Of a stretch of DNA of 64,000 nt, positions 35,184 to 43,451 are shown in pieces; within the stretch, counting starts at the first letter, position 1; the number at the start of each line of letters is the position of its first letter. The position numbers were made by a program, and so were the translations under genes. The notes under the pieces are model-generated. The model did not search any database and was not told where the DNA came from. It saw nothing but the letters and a program-made list of their open reading frames with translations. The stretch spans positions 434,001 to 498,000 of the forward strand of contig NZ_CP119794.1 in the NCBI RefSeq assembly GCF_029338315.1, in the 5' to 3' direction. Source of the stretch: Haloarcula regularis. GTDB lineage: Archaea > Halobacteriota > Halobacteria > Halobacteriales > Haloarculaceae.

Positions 35184-35604
35184 ATGTACTGGGCTGAAGT
35201 TCTCTTTGGGAGTAACGATGTGGACTTGAGGACATCAATAGTCGGGTCTCTTGCCGTCTCATTCGTCGTCGCAATCGGTTATCTAACAGGTGTCTTCGGC
35301 TCTGCTTCGTTTGTTTCGTGGGGTGGCCCGAGCCCCCCGTTCATTGCGACACTCATCGCAATAATATCGTCCAGTGTACTCGCGTACTTCAGTCGCGGGT
35401 TCATTCTGGGTCTTGCCAGTTCCTGTTTCGTGTTTCTCCACAGGCCTTGTCGAAGTGTTCTTCCTATACCAAGGGTTCACGGTCACAGAGCGATTGGGTT
35501 TTCTCTTCGACCTTGATTTCCTCATCGTCTCATGGGGGTGTTTATTCGGCTGTATCGGGTACGTGGGCGGGGAGTTGCTTCGCCGCCAGATTAGACGCAG
35601 GTAA
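35184..35604 (+). pseudogene. Small membrane protein, frameshifted
   Basis: The first frame gives MYWAEVLFGSNDVDLRTSIV, GSLAVSFVVAIGYLTGVFGS and FIATLIAIISSSVLAYFSRG. From about 35405-35415 hydrophobic, protein-like sequence continues only in another frame: PVPVSCFSTGLVEVFFLYQG, LGFLFDLDFLIVSWGCLFGC, IGYVGGELLRRQIRRR. Joined, a protein of about 140 residues with four helices. Lower G/C at codon position three suggests an accessory origin. No family recognised. Repeat F follows 68 bp downstream. Confidence 0.6.
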
Positions 35605-35954
35605 TCAGAATCCAGTAAGAAGAACGGTTACTACCAAAGAACCGGACTCATCGGTAGATCACAACTGAATCGAGATATATTATTTACAAATATTTCTAAT
35701 AATATACTCGAAATGTACGCCCGGAACACTACCGAGCGAGTTTCTACTAGTAGACTCGGTGAACCTGAAATCTGATAGTACGACCCAGCTAACTAGCGCA
35801 ACCGAGACTATACTGTTCGACGGTAGTTTCCACTGCTTTTCCAGAAGTCGGAGTCGGACGGCGGACTGGAGATCGCAGGTCTGTTCGGTATCCGAGTAAG
35901 GCATGATGTAATACGCGTTCTTACCAGACAAATGGCGGATAATTTTTGTCAACC
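35605..35954. other. Intergenic region carrying hairpin repeat copy F
   Basis: 350 bp. Beyond the repeat, DNA from 35775 to 35954 is A/T-rich and presumably contains the promoter of the following membrane protein gene (TAATTTTTG near 35940). No coding frame is convincing. Confidence 0.6.
35672..35775 (+). repeat. Hairpin repeat, copy F
   Basis: AT-rich leader 35673-35708 with TATATTATTTACAAATATTT, core 35710-35763 beginning GAAATGTACGCCCGGAACAC. Stem arms ACCGAG (35731-35736) and CTCGGT (35755-35760), loop containing CTACTAGTAG. Closest in sequence to copy D. It separates the frameshifted membrane gene from the next membrane gene. Confidence 0.88.
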
Positions 35955-36368
35955 ATGCAACCATCCTTGAGCATGGTTTCCGGTTGGCGATTGGTCAGAG
36001 TAGGTGCTTCTCTCACATTGTCTATCGGTATTGGTCTGCTTGCGGTTACGGTTACACTCGTTCGAGAACCGGGTACAGCAGGTCCGCTGTCCATGCTGAT
36101 TAGTGTCGGAGGTTCGTTCCTCGTAGCATACGTTTTGTTGCAGCAAAATCCTCGAATCTCGGAACGGAGTCTATGGCTGTTCGGTGGACTCACTTTCGTC
36201 CTTTTCGTACTCGGGAACGTCGCCGCGGCAAACGCAATCTATGCTCCCATGGGAGAAGAGTCTCTGCTTCTAATCGGTGGGTTATGGCTCCTTTCCCTAG
36301 CGGTTGCGTATGCTACGGGTTTCGGAGGTGTGTACGTCCGGATTAAACGACGAGTTAGTTCGCGCTAG
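35955..36368 (+). CDS. Four-helix membrane protein, unknown
   Basis: 137 residues. Hydrophobic segments at about 10-32 (VRVGASLTLSIGIGLLAVTV), 42-64 (LSMLISVGGSFLVAYVLLQ), 73-95 (LWLFGGLTFVLFVLGNVAA) and 103-127 (LLLIGGLWLLSLAVAYATG), and a basic tail RIKRRVSSR. The ATG at 35955 is preferred to a TTG at 35946. It is flanked by repeat F upstream and the TA pair downstream, like a stand-alone accessory module. No family recognised. Confidence 0.7.
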   Translation: MQPSLSMVSGWRLVRVGASLTLSIGIGLLAVTVTLVREPGTAGPLSMLISVGGSFLVAYVLLQQNPRISERSLWLFGGLTFVLFVLGNVAAANAIYAPMGEESLLLIGGLWLLSLAVAYATGFGGVYVRIKRRVSSR

Positions 36369-36434
36369 ATTCCTGTAGCTGAACGTCCGTGGTACAGCAG
36401 TACACTAATTACATCAGCACACTAATTTCATCCC

Positions 36435-36812
36435 ATGCCTGTGAGCATCGACGACTTCGAGTCGGGAGATCTCCCACAGGGGCCGACGATCCCCGAGCAG
36501 GTGGTTACGTATCTGTACACGCACCGCGACCAGGCGTTCACCCGGTCTGAAATCGCCAGTGCTATCGGCGAGAACCCAAACGCAGTCGGAACCGCCCTCT
36601 CGCGGCTGAAGGCACGTAATCTGGTTCGGCACCGAGGAGAATACTGGGCAATCACCCCCGACGAAAGCCGCCTCGCTGACGCATACGACCTCCACATCGA
36701 AAGTGAGCGATTGGACGAGAACGATGGCGGCATCGACGCCGACGAATGGGACTCTACGGCTCCGGACACACCGCATCCGAGTGAACGGGACGTGAGTGAG
36801 GACGAGTCCTAA
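36435..36812 (+). CDS. Winged-helix protein, probable antitoxin of MazF-like toxin
   Basis: 125 residues. Residues about 18-75 form a MarR-like winged helix (IPEQVVTYLYTHRDQAFTRS, EIASAIGENPNAVGTALSRL, KARNLVRHRGEYWAI). The acidic tail (DENDGGIDADEWDSTAPDTP) is the sort of flexible segment that occupies a MazF active groove. Its TAA is directly followed by the toxin ATG, so the two are co-translated; this wHTH-MazF pairing is known from haloarchaea. Autoregulation is likely; the promoter at 36405-36425 contains repeated CACTAATT. Confidence 0.82.
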   Translation: MPVSIDDFESGDLPQGPTIPEQVVTYLYTHRDQAFTRSEIASAIGENPNAVGTALSRLKARNLVRHRGEYWAITPDESRLADAYDLHIESERLDENDGGIDADEWDSTAPDTPHPSERDVSEDES

Positions 36813-37142
36813 ATGCAACCGGAGCGCGGCGACGTCGTACGGAGTTCGGATCCGTTCAAACTCGGGACTGATAGACAGCGTCCGTGGCTAATCGTCAACA
36901 ACGAAACGCACCCCTTCGACGGCGAACAGTACATTTCAGTCGCCATCTCGACGAAGGCGTACGACGATTCGCTTGCACTCTCAGACGACGTCTGGGAAAT
37001 AGGAGGTGTGCCTCGGGCATCGTACGTCGCCCCGTGGGCTGTACACTCTCCACGAAGTGAGGATTTCGTCGCCTGGCAAGGCCGCGTGACGGATGCGTTC
37101 GTTGAACAGGTCGTAACCAAACTGGAGACGTATCTACGCTAA
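36813..37142 (+). CDS. MazF/PemK-family toxin
   Basis: 109 residues: MQPERGDVVRSSDPFKLGTD, RQRPWLIVNNETHPFDGEQY, ISVAISTKAYDDSLALSDDV, ending VEQVVTKLETYLR. The RGDVV start, the RPWLIV strand and the S/T-T-K turn (AISTKAYD) match the CcdB/PemK barrel; MazF enzymes cut single-stranded mRNA. It lacks the full RGxIxW pattern of bacterial MazF, so it belongs to a divergent haloarchaeal branch. The partial repeat copy G begins 4 bp after its stop. Confidence 0.82.
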   Translation: MQPERGDVVRSSDPFKLGTDRQRPWLIVNNETHPFDGEQYISVAISTKAYDDSLALSDDVWEIGGVPRASYVAPWAVHSPRSEDFVAWQGRVTDAFVEQVVTKLETYLR

Positions 37143-37146
37143 GGTA

Positions 37147-37175
37147 GAGTGTGCGCCCGGAACACTAACGTCCGG
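37147..37175 (+). repeat. Hairpin repeat, partial copy G
   Basis: Contains GTGCGCCCGGAACACTAAC followed by GTCCGG, then diverges from the family. It has neither the CTACTAGTAG palindrome nor an AT-rich leader. It abuts the mazF-like gene and marks the right-hand end of the accessory zone; typical high-G/C core sequence follows. Confidence 0.72.
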
Positions 37176-37388
37176 CATCATCCTGGGCGGTGTGCCAGGT
37201 CAGCCGACAAACCCTCGTGCCGGGCGGTCGCCAGAAGGCGACGGGTCTGCTGTGTCACGCGCCCGGGTTCTCCGGTCTGTCATCGTCCCGATGTCGGGCC
37301 TCGGCCGGGGATTGAAGGCACGTACTCTAGACTATCGGGTCGGGACACCTAAGCGTGACGTTCGGGTCGGCAACGGCCTGGCGTCGGC

Positions 37389-38747
37389 CTACACCGTGTA
37401 ATCGGACTCGCGCAACTGGACGTACCGGCCGTTCCGGTAGCCGAACTTGCCCCACTTGTAGGACAGCACCATCTTCAGGCCGTAGTAGCCGCCCCGGAGC
37501 GCCGCGTCGGCCTTGATGCCGCGGGCGTCCATGAGGTCGTTTGCGGTGCCGAAGGCCCGGTCCCAGTCGGCCGGGCCCCAGTCGCGGACGATGTCGGCGA
37601 AGGTGACGTTCCGGAGTATCTCGTCGCCGATGGCGGCGTGCCACTCGTCGTTGTACCGTTCGAGACGGCCCTGGGCGGCGAGTCGGCCGGCGATCTTCCC
37701 GGTTCGGACCGCGACGTGGTCGCCGCCCTCGTGGAACGCCGACGTCGCGCCCATCGCCCCGCCGGCGACGGCGATGCCCGCCCGGCAGGGCGATTCGATG
37801 GGGCGCGTCGAGGAGATGGGGTAGGTCTCCGACCCGCCGGACTTCCCCCTGTTTTCGACCAACGGGAAGTCGGCGAGGTCGTAGTCGGGGAACTGCCGTT
37901 CGAGCAGTCGCTCGATGTACTCGTTCCCGCGGGGGATCCCCTCGTCCTCGGGGCGCAGCAGGTCCCACTCGCTCTTGTCGTAGTCGGCGATGTCGAGGCC
38001 GATAGGCATCGTCAGGCCGATGCGGGCCACCGGCGGGTCGTTGGGGAATATCCAGGGATAGGCCGTGTGGCCGGGCATGATACCCCACCAGAAGTCGATG
38101 AAGTCCGGGTCGAACAGCTCCTCGGGCATCCGGCGGTGTTCCTGGTAGGCGATGTGGTTGGCCGACGTCGAGGGGAGAATCTCTGCCATCGAGCGGCCGT
38201 CGGGCAGGAACTGGTCGAGGGTCCCGCTGGTCACGGTGCGCTGGGGCCCGTCGGCCAGCACGACGGCGTCGGCCCGGAGGTCCTCGCCGTCGGCGAGGGA
38301 GACCGTGTGGCGTGGCGTCCGGGAGAGGTCCGACTCGACCCCGGTGACGCTGACGCCCGTCCGGTAGTCCGCGCCGGCTTCGAGGGCCCGCTCGCGGAGC
38401 CAGTCGTCGAACTTCGCGCGGTGGAACGTGAACCCGAACCCGTCGTAGGTCGCGTCGATGCCCGTCTCGGTCAGTTCGAGTTCGCTGTCGGGGCCGTAGA
38501 ACCTCGCTCCCTCGAGTTCGCTCAGTACTACGTCCTCGGGGAACTCGCCGGGCTCGAATTCCATGATGTCGAGCCAGTAATCGAGCAGTCCGGCCGCGTC
38601 CGTCGAGTCCGGACCCAACCCTTCGCGGTCGGCCCTGGGGACCCCCTTCTCCAGGACCACAGCGTCGGCGCCGTGGGCGGCCGCGGCCCGGGCAGCCGAG
38701 GACCCGGCCGGGCCGCCGCCGACGATTGCGACGTCTACGTCTTCCAT
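37389..38747 (-). CDS. Geranylgeranyl-reductase-family FAD enzyme
   Basis: 452 residues. Rossmann FAD-binding start VDVAIVGGGPAGSSAARAAA, second FAD motif VAGGAMGATSAFHEGGDHVA (GD-like), and family pattern YPWIFPNDPPVARIGLTMPI. In Archaea such flavoproteins saturate the isoprenoid chains of membrane lipids or menaquinone, or act on chlorophyll-like prenyl groups. The N-terminal ATG at 38747 (MEDVDVAIVGG) is chosen over a GTG two codons earlier. Divergent from the 2-hydroxyacid dehydrogenase gene. It is not the main digeranylgeranylglycerophospholipid reductase by any visible criterion; a paralogue is more likely. Confidence 0.88.
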   Translation of the reverse strand: MEDVDVAIVGGGPAGSSAARAAAAHGADAVVLEKGVPRADREGLGPDSTDAAGLLDYWLDIMEFEPGEFPEDVVLSELEGARFYGPDSELELTETGIDATYDGFGFTFHRAKFDDWLRERALEAGADYRTGVSVTGVESDLSRTPRHTVSLADGEDLRADAVVLADGPQRTVTSGTLDQFLPDGRSMAEILPSTSANHIAYQEHRRMPEELFDPDFIDFWWGIMPGHTAYPWIFPNDPPVARIGLTMPIGLDIADYDKSEWDLLRPEDEGIPRGNEYIERLLERQFPDYDLADFPLVENRGKSGGSETYPISSTRPIESPCRAGIAVAGGAMGATSAFHEGGDHVAVRTGKIAGRLAAQGRLERYNDEWHAAIGDEILRNVTFADIVRDWGPADWDRAFGTANDLMDARGIKADAALRGGYYGLKMVLSYKWGKFGYRNGRYVQLRESDYTV

Positions 38748-38888
38748 ACGCACAGTCGTGCCGCCCCGGTGGCTAAAACCTATTGTCTCGGACCGCTCGA
38801 GTGCCCGTCTCGCGGCCGTTCGCCGTCACAATTTTGCCAGTCCGGTGAGCAGGCCACCTATGCGCGATATCGACGCACGGAGGCCACG

Positions 38889-39842
38889 ATGACAGACATC
38901 CTCGTGATGCGACACAACATCCACGGGATCCCTATCGACCGGTACGTGACCGCGCTCAGAGACCGCCTGCCCGACTACGACGTCGCCGTCGCACGGACAC
39001 CGGCGGAAGAGCGCGAAATGGTCGCCGACGCGACGGTCCTGACGGGCGTGACGCTCCCGCAGGCGGTCCTCGACCGGGCCGAATCCCTGGAGCTGTTCGC
39101 CAGCATCTTCGCGGGCTACGACCACCTACCGCTCTCGGAACTTGCGGCCCACGACGTCGCCCTGACGACGGCCTCCGGCGTCCACGGCCCCAACATCGCC
39201 GAGTACGTCATCGGGAGCTGGCTGTCGTTCGCGCGTGACTTCCTCACCGCCCGCGAGCAACAGAGCGCGCACGTCTGGCAGTCGTTCCCCTCGACGGACT
39301 TCGCGGGGAGTACCGTCTGTGTCGTCGGTCTCGGCGCCATCGGCCAGTCGATCGTCGACCGGCTGGGCGGGTTCGACGTCGACACCGTCGGCGTCCGGTA
39401 CTCGCCAGAGAAAGGGGGACCGACCGACGAGGTGTACGGCTTCGACGAGATCCACGAGGCCGTCGTCGACGCGGAGTACGTCGGTATCGCGTGCCCGCTG
39501 ACCGAGACCACGCGACACCTCTTCGACGCGGAGGTCTTCGATACGATGCGGCCGTCCGCGGTCGTCTCGAACGTCGCCCGCGGGCCCGTCGTCGAGACGG
39601 ACGCGCTGGTCGACGCGCTCCAGCACAACGGTATCGGCGGCGCGGCGCTTGACGTCACCGACCCCGAACCGCTGCCCAACGACCACCCGCTCTGGGACTT
39701 CGACAACGTGCTCATCACGCCACACAACGCTGGCCACACCGAGTCGTACTTCCAGCGCCTGGCGGACATCGTCGCGGAGAACGTCCGCCGCCACGAGGAG
39801 ACGGGGACCTGGGACGACCTCAGGAACCAGGTCGACCTGTAG
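38889..39842 (+). CDS. D-2-hydroxyacid dehydrogenase
   Basis: 317-residue NAD(P)-dependent dehydrogenase of the D-isomer-specific family. Substrate domain (1-100 and C-terminus), cofactor domain with VCVVGLGAIGQSIVDRLGGF, catalytic Arg in NVARGPVVETDALV, Glu in DPEPLPNDHPLW, and His in ITPHNAGHTESYF. It reduces 2-oxoacids such as glyoxylate, hydroxypyruvate or 2-oxo chain acids. The exact substrate is not visible. Start ATG at 38889 (MTDILVMRHNIHGIP). Transcribed alone. Confidence 0.95.
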   Translation: MTDILVMRHNIHGIPIDRYVTALRDRLPDYDVAVARTPAEEREMVADATVLTGVTLPQAVLDRAESLELFASIFAGYDHLPLSELAAHDVALTTASGVHGPNIAEYVIGSWLSFARDFLTAREQQSAHVWQSFPSTDFAGSTVCVVGLGAIGQSIVDRLGGFDVDTVGVRYSPEKGGPTDEVYGFDEIHEAVVDAEYVGIACPLTETTRHLFDAEVFDTMRPSAVVSNVARGPVVETDALVDALQHNGIGGAALDVTDPEPLPNDHPLWDFDNVLITPHNAGHTESYFQRLADIVAENVRRHEETGTWDDLRNQVDL

Positions 39843-39913
39843 GTGCTGTTGACGGCGGGGAGACGCGTCGCTCCGACCCGTAGCTCCTCGAAGAATCCGC
39901 GGGCGTCGGCTCC

Positions 39914-40951
39914 TTACAGGTAGCCGCGCTGCTGGAGGAGCTCGCCGTTCAGCACGCTCGCACCGGCGGCGCCGCGCATCGTGTTGTGGGCGAGGCAGTT
40001 GAACTGGACGCCCTTCGTCGTCGTCTGGAATCCGCCGACGGCGACGCCCATGCCGTCCTCGACGTTCCGGTCGAGGCGCGGCTGTGGGCGGTCGGGCTCC
40101 TCGAAGACGGTGATGAGTCGCTCGGGCGAGGACGGGAGGTCGATGCCGGTGACCTCAGCCATCGCGTCCTCCGCTTCGTCGGCAGTGACGTCCTCGGCCG
40201 TGTCGGCCCAGACGTTCTCCAGGTGGCCGTCGAGCGTCGCGATGCGGTTACACGAGGCCGCGACGTCCATGTCGTGGAGGCTGACCTCCGCGCCGTCGAA
40301 CGAGCCAAGCAGTTTCCGGGATTCGGTCTCCATCTTCTCCTCCTCGCCGCCGATGTGCGGAATCGCGTTGTCGATGATCTCCATCGACGTGACGCCGGAG
40401 TAGCCCGCGCCCGAGACGGCCTGGAGCGTCGAGACGTTCACGTCGGTCAGGCCGAAGGCCTGATCGAGGGCGGCCAGCGGCGGGACCATCGTGATGGTCG
40501 AGCAGTTGGGGTTCTTCAGGAGCGCGCCGTCCCACCCGCGCTCGTCGCGCTGGACCTCGATGAGGTCGACGTGGTCGGCGTTGATCTCGGGGATGGTCAG
40601 CGGGACGTCCGGGTCCATCCGGCCGTTCGAGGAGTTCGAGGAGACGACGTAGCCCGCCTCACAGAACTCCGGTTCGACCTCGGCCCCGACGCTCGAGGGG
40701 AGCGACGAGAAGATGAGGTCAACGTCGTCCGGGACGTCCTCGGGGGTCGTCGCCCCGACCTCGATGTCGGCGACGTCGTCGGGGATGGGTGAGTTGACCC
40801 GCCACTTGGCGGCTTCCCTGTAGGTCTTTCCGGCACTCGATTCGCTCGCGGTCAGTGCGGCGATCTCGAACTCCGGGTGCGGGTCGAGCAGCTGGATGAG
40901 CCGCTGTCCCACTGCCCCGGTCGCGCCGAGAACGCCTACGCGTACAGACAT
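39914..40951 (-). CDS. asd: Aspartate-semialdehyde dehydrogenase
   Basis: 345 residues. NADP-binding VRVGVLGATGAVGQRLIQLL, phosphate-binding SNSSNGRMDPDVPL, catalytic Cys in LLKNPNCSTITMVPPLAAL, and GAGYSGVTSMEIIDN. It reduces aspartyl phosphate to aspartate semialdehyde for Thr, Met and Lys synthesis. The ATG at 40951 (MSVRVGVLGATG) gives the standard length; nine upstream codons (MYPTQTGST) are not expected. Archaeal-type ASADH (the NPNCSTI form). Confidence 0.96.
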   Translation of the reverse strand: MSVRVGVLGATGAVGQRLIQLLDPHPEFEIAALTASESSAGKTYREAAKWRVNSPIPDDVADIEVGATTPEDVPDDVDLIFSSLPSSVGAEVEPEFCEAGYVVSSNSSNGRMDPDVPLTIPEINADHVDLIEVQRDERGWDGALLKNPNCSTITMVPPLAALDQAFGLTDVNVSTLQAVSGAGYSGVTSMEIIDNAIPHIGGEEEKMETESRKLLGSFDGAEVSLHDMDVAASCNRIATLDGHLENVWADTAEDVTADEAEDAMAEVTGIDLPSSPERLITVFEEPDRPQPRLDRNVEDGMGVAVGGFQTTTKGVQFNCLAHNTMRGAAGASVLNGELLQQRGYL

Positions 40952-41023
40952 TGTGCTACCGGTCTGCGTCGGGTACACTAAGCAGTTTGGGTATCGTCCA
41001 CCGCTGTCAATGCGCCGTCAGAT

Positions 41024-41461
41024 TCAGTGCTCGACCAGCGTGTCCTCGAAGGCCCACGTGACGACCCGCGCCTCCACCAGGTCGCGCTCGTCGACGTATG
41101 GGTCCTCGGGGTCCGAGAGCACCGCTGCCGCCGACTCGCGCATCTCGCGCTCGAGGTCGCTGTGGTCCGGTTCGTCGCGGACGTCGTTCAGCAGCGCCTC
41201 GAAGTCCTCGCGCAGGTCGAAGGGGGCGTGGGCGACGTTACACCGTGAGAGGGGGCTCATCCCGGTTTCCAGCACCAGGTCGCGGACCGTCTCCCAGCCG
41301 CGCTCGCAAAAGTAGATGGACACCTCCCCGACGATGTCGCGCCAGGCGATGGCCGTCGAGTGTTTCAGCAGCGGGACGGCACGCGGAGGCAGGTCGATAC
41401 GCGTCTCGATGTCCGGGTTTCCACACAGACAACAGGCTGTCTCCGTCTTCCCCGTGTACAT
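41024..41461 (-). CDS. Conserved protein with CxxC, unknown function
   Basis: 145 residues. The N-terminus MYTGKTETACCLCGNPDIET has a CLCG knuckle; a second cysteine pair is spread out (YFCERGW, SRCNV), so a split zinc site is possible. The rest is acidic and helical (REDFEALLNDVRDEPDHSDL). It is divergent from tyrS, 91 bp apart. Composition is typical of a conserved haloarchaeal cytoplasmic protein. Family not recognised. Confidence 0.78.
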   Translation of the reverse strand: MYTGKTETACCLCGNPDIETRIDLPPRAVPLLKHSTAIAWRDIVGEVSIYFCERGWETVRDLVLETGMSPLSRCNVAHAPFDLREDFEALLNDVRDEPDHSDLEREMRESAAAVLSDPEDPYVDERDLVEARVVTWAFEDTLVEH

Positions 41462-41552
41462 GTCGCCGTGTTGGGCCGGACGGACTTGTGTGTGCCGCTC
41501 CCGGGCGAGGCGACACGGAACGTTTTACTCGCCGGAGCGGGGACCGGAGCGT

Positions 41553-42587
41553 ATGGATACGGCCGAGCGACTCGACCTGGTGACGAGACACACACAGGAG
41601 GTCGTCACGGAAGACGAACTCGAAGCACTGCTCGACGACGACCCATCGGCCTACATCGGCTACGCGCCGACCGGCGAGATGCACATCGGCCACTTCACGA
41701 CGATGCGGAAGCTCGCGGACTTCCTGCAGGCTGGCGTCGAGGTGACGGTGCTCATCGCCGACCTGCACGCCCACCTCGACGACAACAAGAGCCCGTTCGA
41801 CCTGCTCGACGCCCGCTCTGAGTACTACGAGGTCGCCATCGAGGCGATGATCGACGCGGCCGGTGCCGACCCCGACGATATCGAGTTCGTCCGCGGGACG
41901 GAGTTCCAGCTCGACGAGGAGTACACCCTCGAGATGTACCGGATGGCCGCGGAGACGACAATCTCGCGCTCCCAGCGCGCCGCGAGCGAGGTCGTCCGGG
42001 AGTCCGAGAGCCCGAAACTCGGCGGCTTGCTGTACCCGCTCATGCAGACCCTCGACGTGAAGGCGCTCGACGCGGACATCGCCTACGGCGGCGTCGACCA
42101 ACGCGGCATCTACATGCTCTCGCGCGAGATTCTTCCGGATCACGGCGGCGACGCCCCCGTCTGCCTGTTTGCCCCGCTCCTCTCGGGGCTCTATGGCGAC
42201 AAGATGAGCGCCTCCGAGGAGGAATCGAAGATCAACTTGACGGACAGCCCAGAGGAAGTCGAAGAGAAGATCGGCCAGGCGTACTGTCCGGCCGGCGAAC
42301 TGGAGGACAACGGCGTCCTGGAGTACCTCGACCACCTCGTCTTCCCGGTGCTCGAAGAGCGCGGCGAGGACTTCGTCGTCGAACGACCCGAGGAGTACGG
42401 TGGCGACCTCGTCTACGAGGCCTACGACGCCGTCGAAGCGGAATTCCTGAGCGGCGAACTGCACCCCGCGGACCTCAAGCCCGCGGCGGCGTCGGCGATC
42501 TCCGACGTCATCGACCCCGTGCGGGAGCGACTGCGCGAGGAGGCCGACCTGCTGGCCGAGGCCTACCCCGACGTGTACGGCGAGTAG
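41553..42587 (+). CDS. tyrS: Tyrosyl-tRNA synthetase
   Basis: 344-residue class Ic synthetase. Class I signature HIGH is in YIGYAPTGEMHIGHFTTMRK and KMSAS in LSGLYGDKMSASEEES; ADLHAHLDD and YGGVDQRGIYMLSRE are archaeal TyrRS Tyr/ATP pocket segments. The short C-terminal domain (about 250-344) is the archaeal/eukaryal-type anticodon binder. Start ATG at 41553 (MDTAERLDLVTRHTQ) gives the usual archaeal length. Confidence 0.96.
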   Translation: MDTAERLDLVTRHTQEVVTEDELEALLDDDPSAYIGYAPTGEMHIGHFTTMRKLADFLQAGVEVTVLIADLHAHLDDNKSPFDLLDARSEYYEVAIEAMIDAAGADPDDIEFVRGTEFQLDEEYTLEMYRMAAETTISRSQRAASEVVRESESPKLGGLLYPLMQTLDVKALDADIAYGGVDQRGIYMLSREILPDHGGDAPVCLFAPLLSGLYGDKMSASEEESKINLTDSPEEVEEKIGQAYCPAGELEDNGVLEYLDHLVFPVLEERGEDFVVERPEEYGGDLVYEAYDAVEAEFLSGELHPADLKPAAASAISDVIDPVRERLREEADLLAEAYPDVYGE

Positions 42588-42728
42588 CGAGGGGGCGCCC
42601 ACGCAGCGGGACCGACAGTCGTCGTGCTCCGCGACATTTCTCGAGCCGGTCCGTAACTCTGAGTGACCGGGTCACGGTCGAGCCACGCTGTCGAAACCCG
42701 TAAGCCGCCGGTTCACCCAGTCGGTGAC

Positions 42729-43385
42729 ATGGACGAGCGGTCCCGCCACGGCGTCCGCGAGACGTACGAGGTCATCGGCGAGCACTTCTCGAAGACGCGC
42801 GAGTACGCCTGGCCCGAGGTGGAGGCGTTCGTCGGGACGGGCCGAGACGTCGACACCGCACTCGACCTCGGGTGTGGCAACGGCCGTCACGCTGCGCTGC
42901 TCGCCGACGTCGCGAGCCGCGTCGTGGGCGTCGACGCGAGTCGTGCGCTCCTGTCGGCGGCCCACGAGCGGGTGGGCGGCGACGTCGCCCTGGTTCAGGG
43001 AGACGCCTCGCGGTTGCCGCTGGTAGCCGATAGCGTCGACCTGGCGGTCTACGTCGCGACGTTACACCACCTCCCGACGGCGGATGACAGGGCGGCAAGC
43101 CTCGACGAACTCGCTCGCGTCCTCGCTCCGGACGGCCAGGCCCTCGTGAGTGTCTGGAGCACCGCACACGACCGCTTCGACGCCGACGCGGAGGCGGCGA
43201 CTGGATTCGACACCACCGTCGACTGGACGCTCCCCGGCGGGGATACGGTCCCGCGGTTCTATCACATCTACGCACCGGCTGAGTTCCGTGCCGCCCTGGA
43301 CGCGCGTGCGCTGCAGGTCGTCGACTTCGAGGTCTCGAGCGGGAACTGTTATGCCGTCGTCGAACCGGAAGGGAAACGCCCTTAA
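42729..43385 (+). CDS. Class I SAM-dependent methyltransferase
   Basis: 218 residues, Rossmann methyltransferase. Motif I is ALDLGCGNGRHAALL (residues about 44-58), acidic end of strand 2 is VVGVDASRALL, motif II is DLAVYVATLHHLPTADDR. The YVATLHHLPT and DVDTALDLGCGNGRH pattern is like the Trm9/ALKBH8 tRNA wobble-uridine methyltransferase family, so a tRNA carboxymethyl-uridine target is possible. It lies just before tRNA-Gly. Start ATG at 42729. Confidence 0.88.
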   Translation: MDERSRHGVRETYEVIGEHFSKTREYAWPEVEAFVGTGRDVDTALDLGCGNGRHAALLADVASRVVGVDASRALLSAAHERVGGDVALVQGDASRLPLVADSVDLAVYVATLHHLPTADDRAASLDELARVLAPDGQALVSVWSTAHDRFDADAEAATGFDTTVDWTLPGGDTVPRFYHIYAPAEFRAALDARALQVVDFEVSSGNCYAVVEPEGKRP

Positions 43386-43451
43386 CGGACACCCGGGTAA
43401 GACCAGGTACGTTCGCGACACGGCGTGCCCGTGAACGGACGTCCGACCCGA

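Noticed and set aside
27143..37175. CRISPR array
   Set aside because: Repeats are kilobases apart and contain genes between them; no spacers of constant length and no cas genes anywhere in the window.
27143..37175. True integron with attC sites
   Set aside because: Layout is reminiscent, but no integrase gene and no GTTRRRY/RYYYAAC attC boxes are visible; kept only as an analogy.
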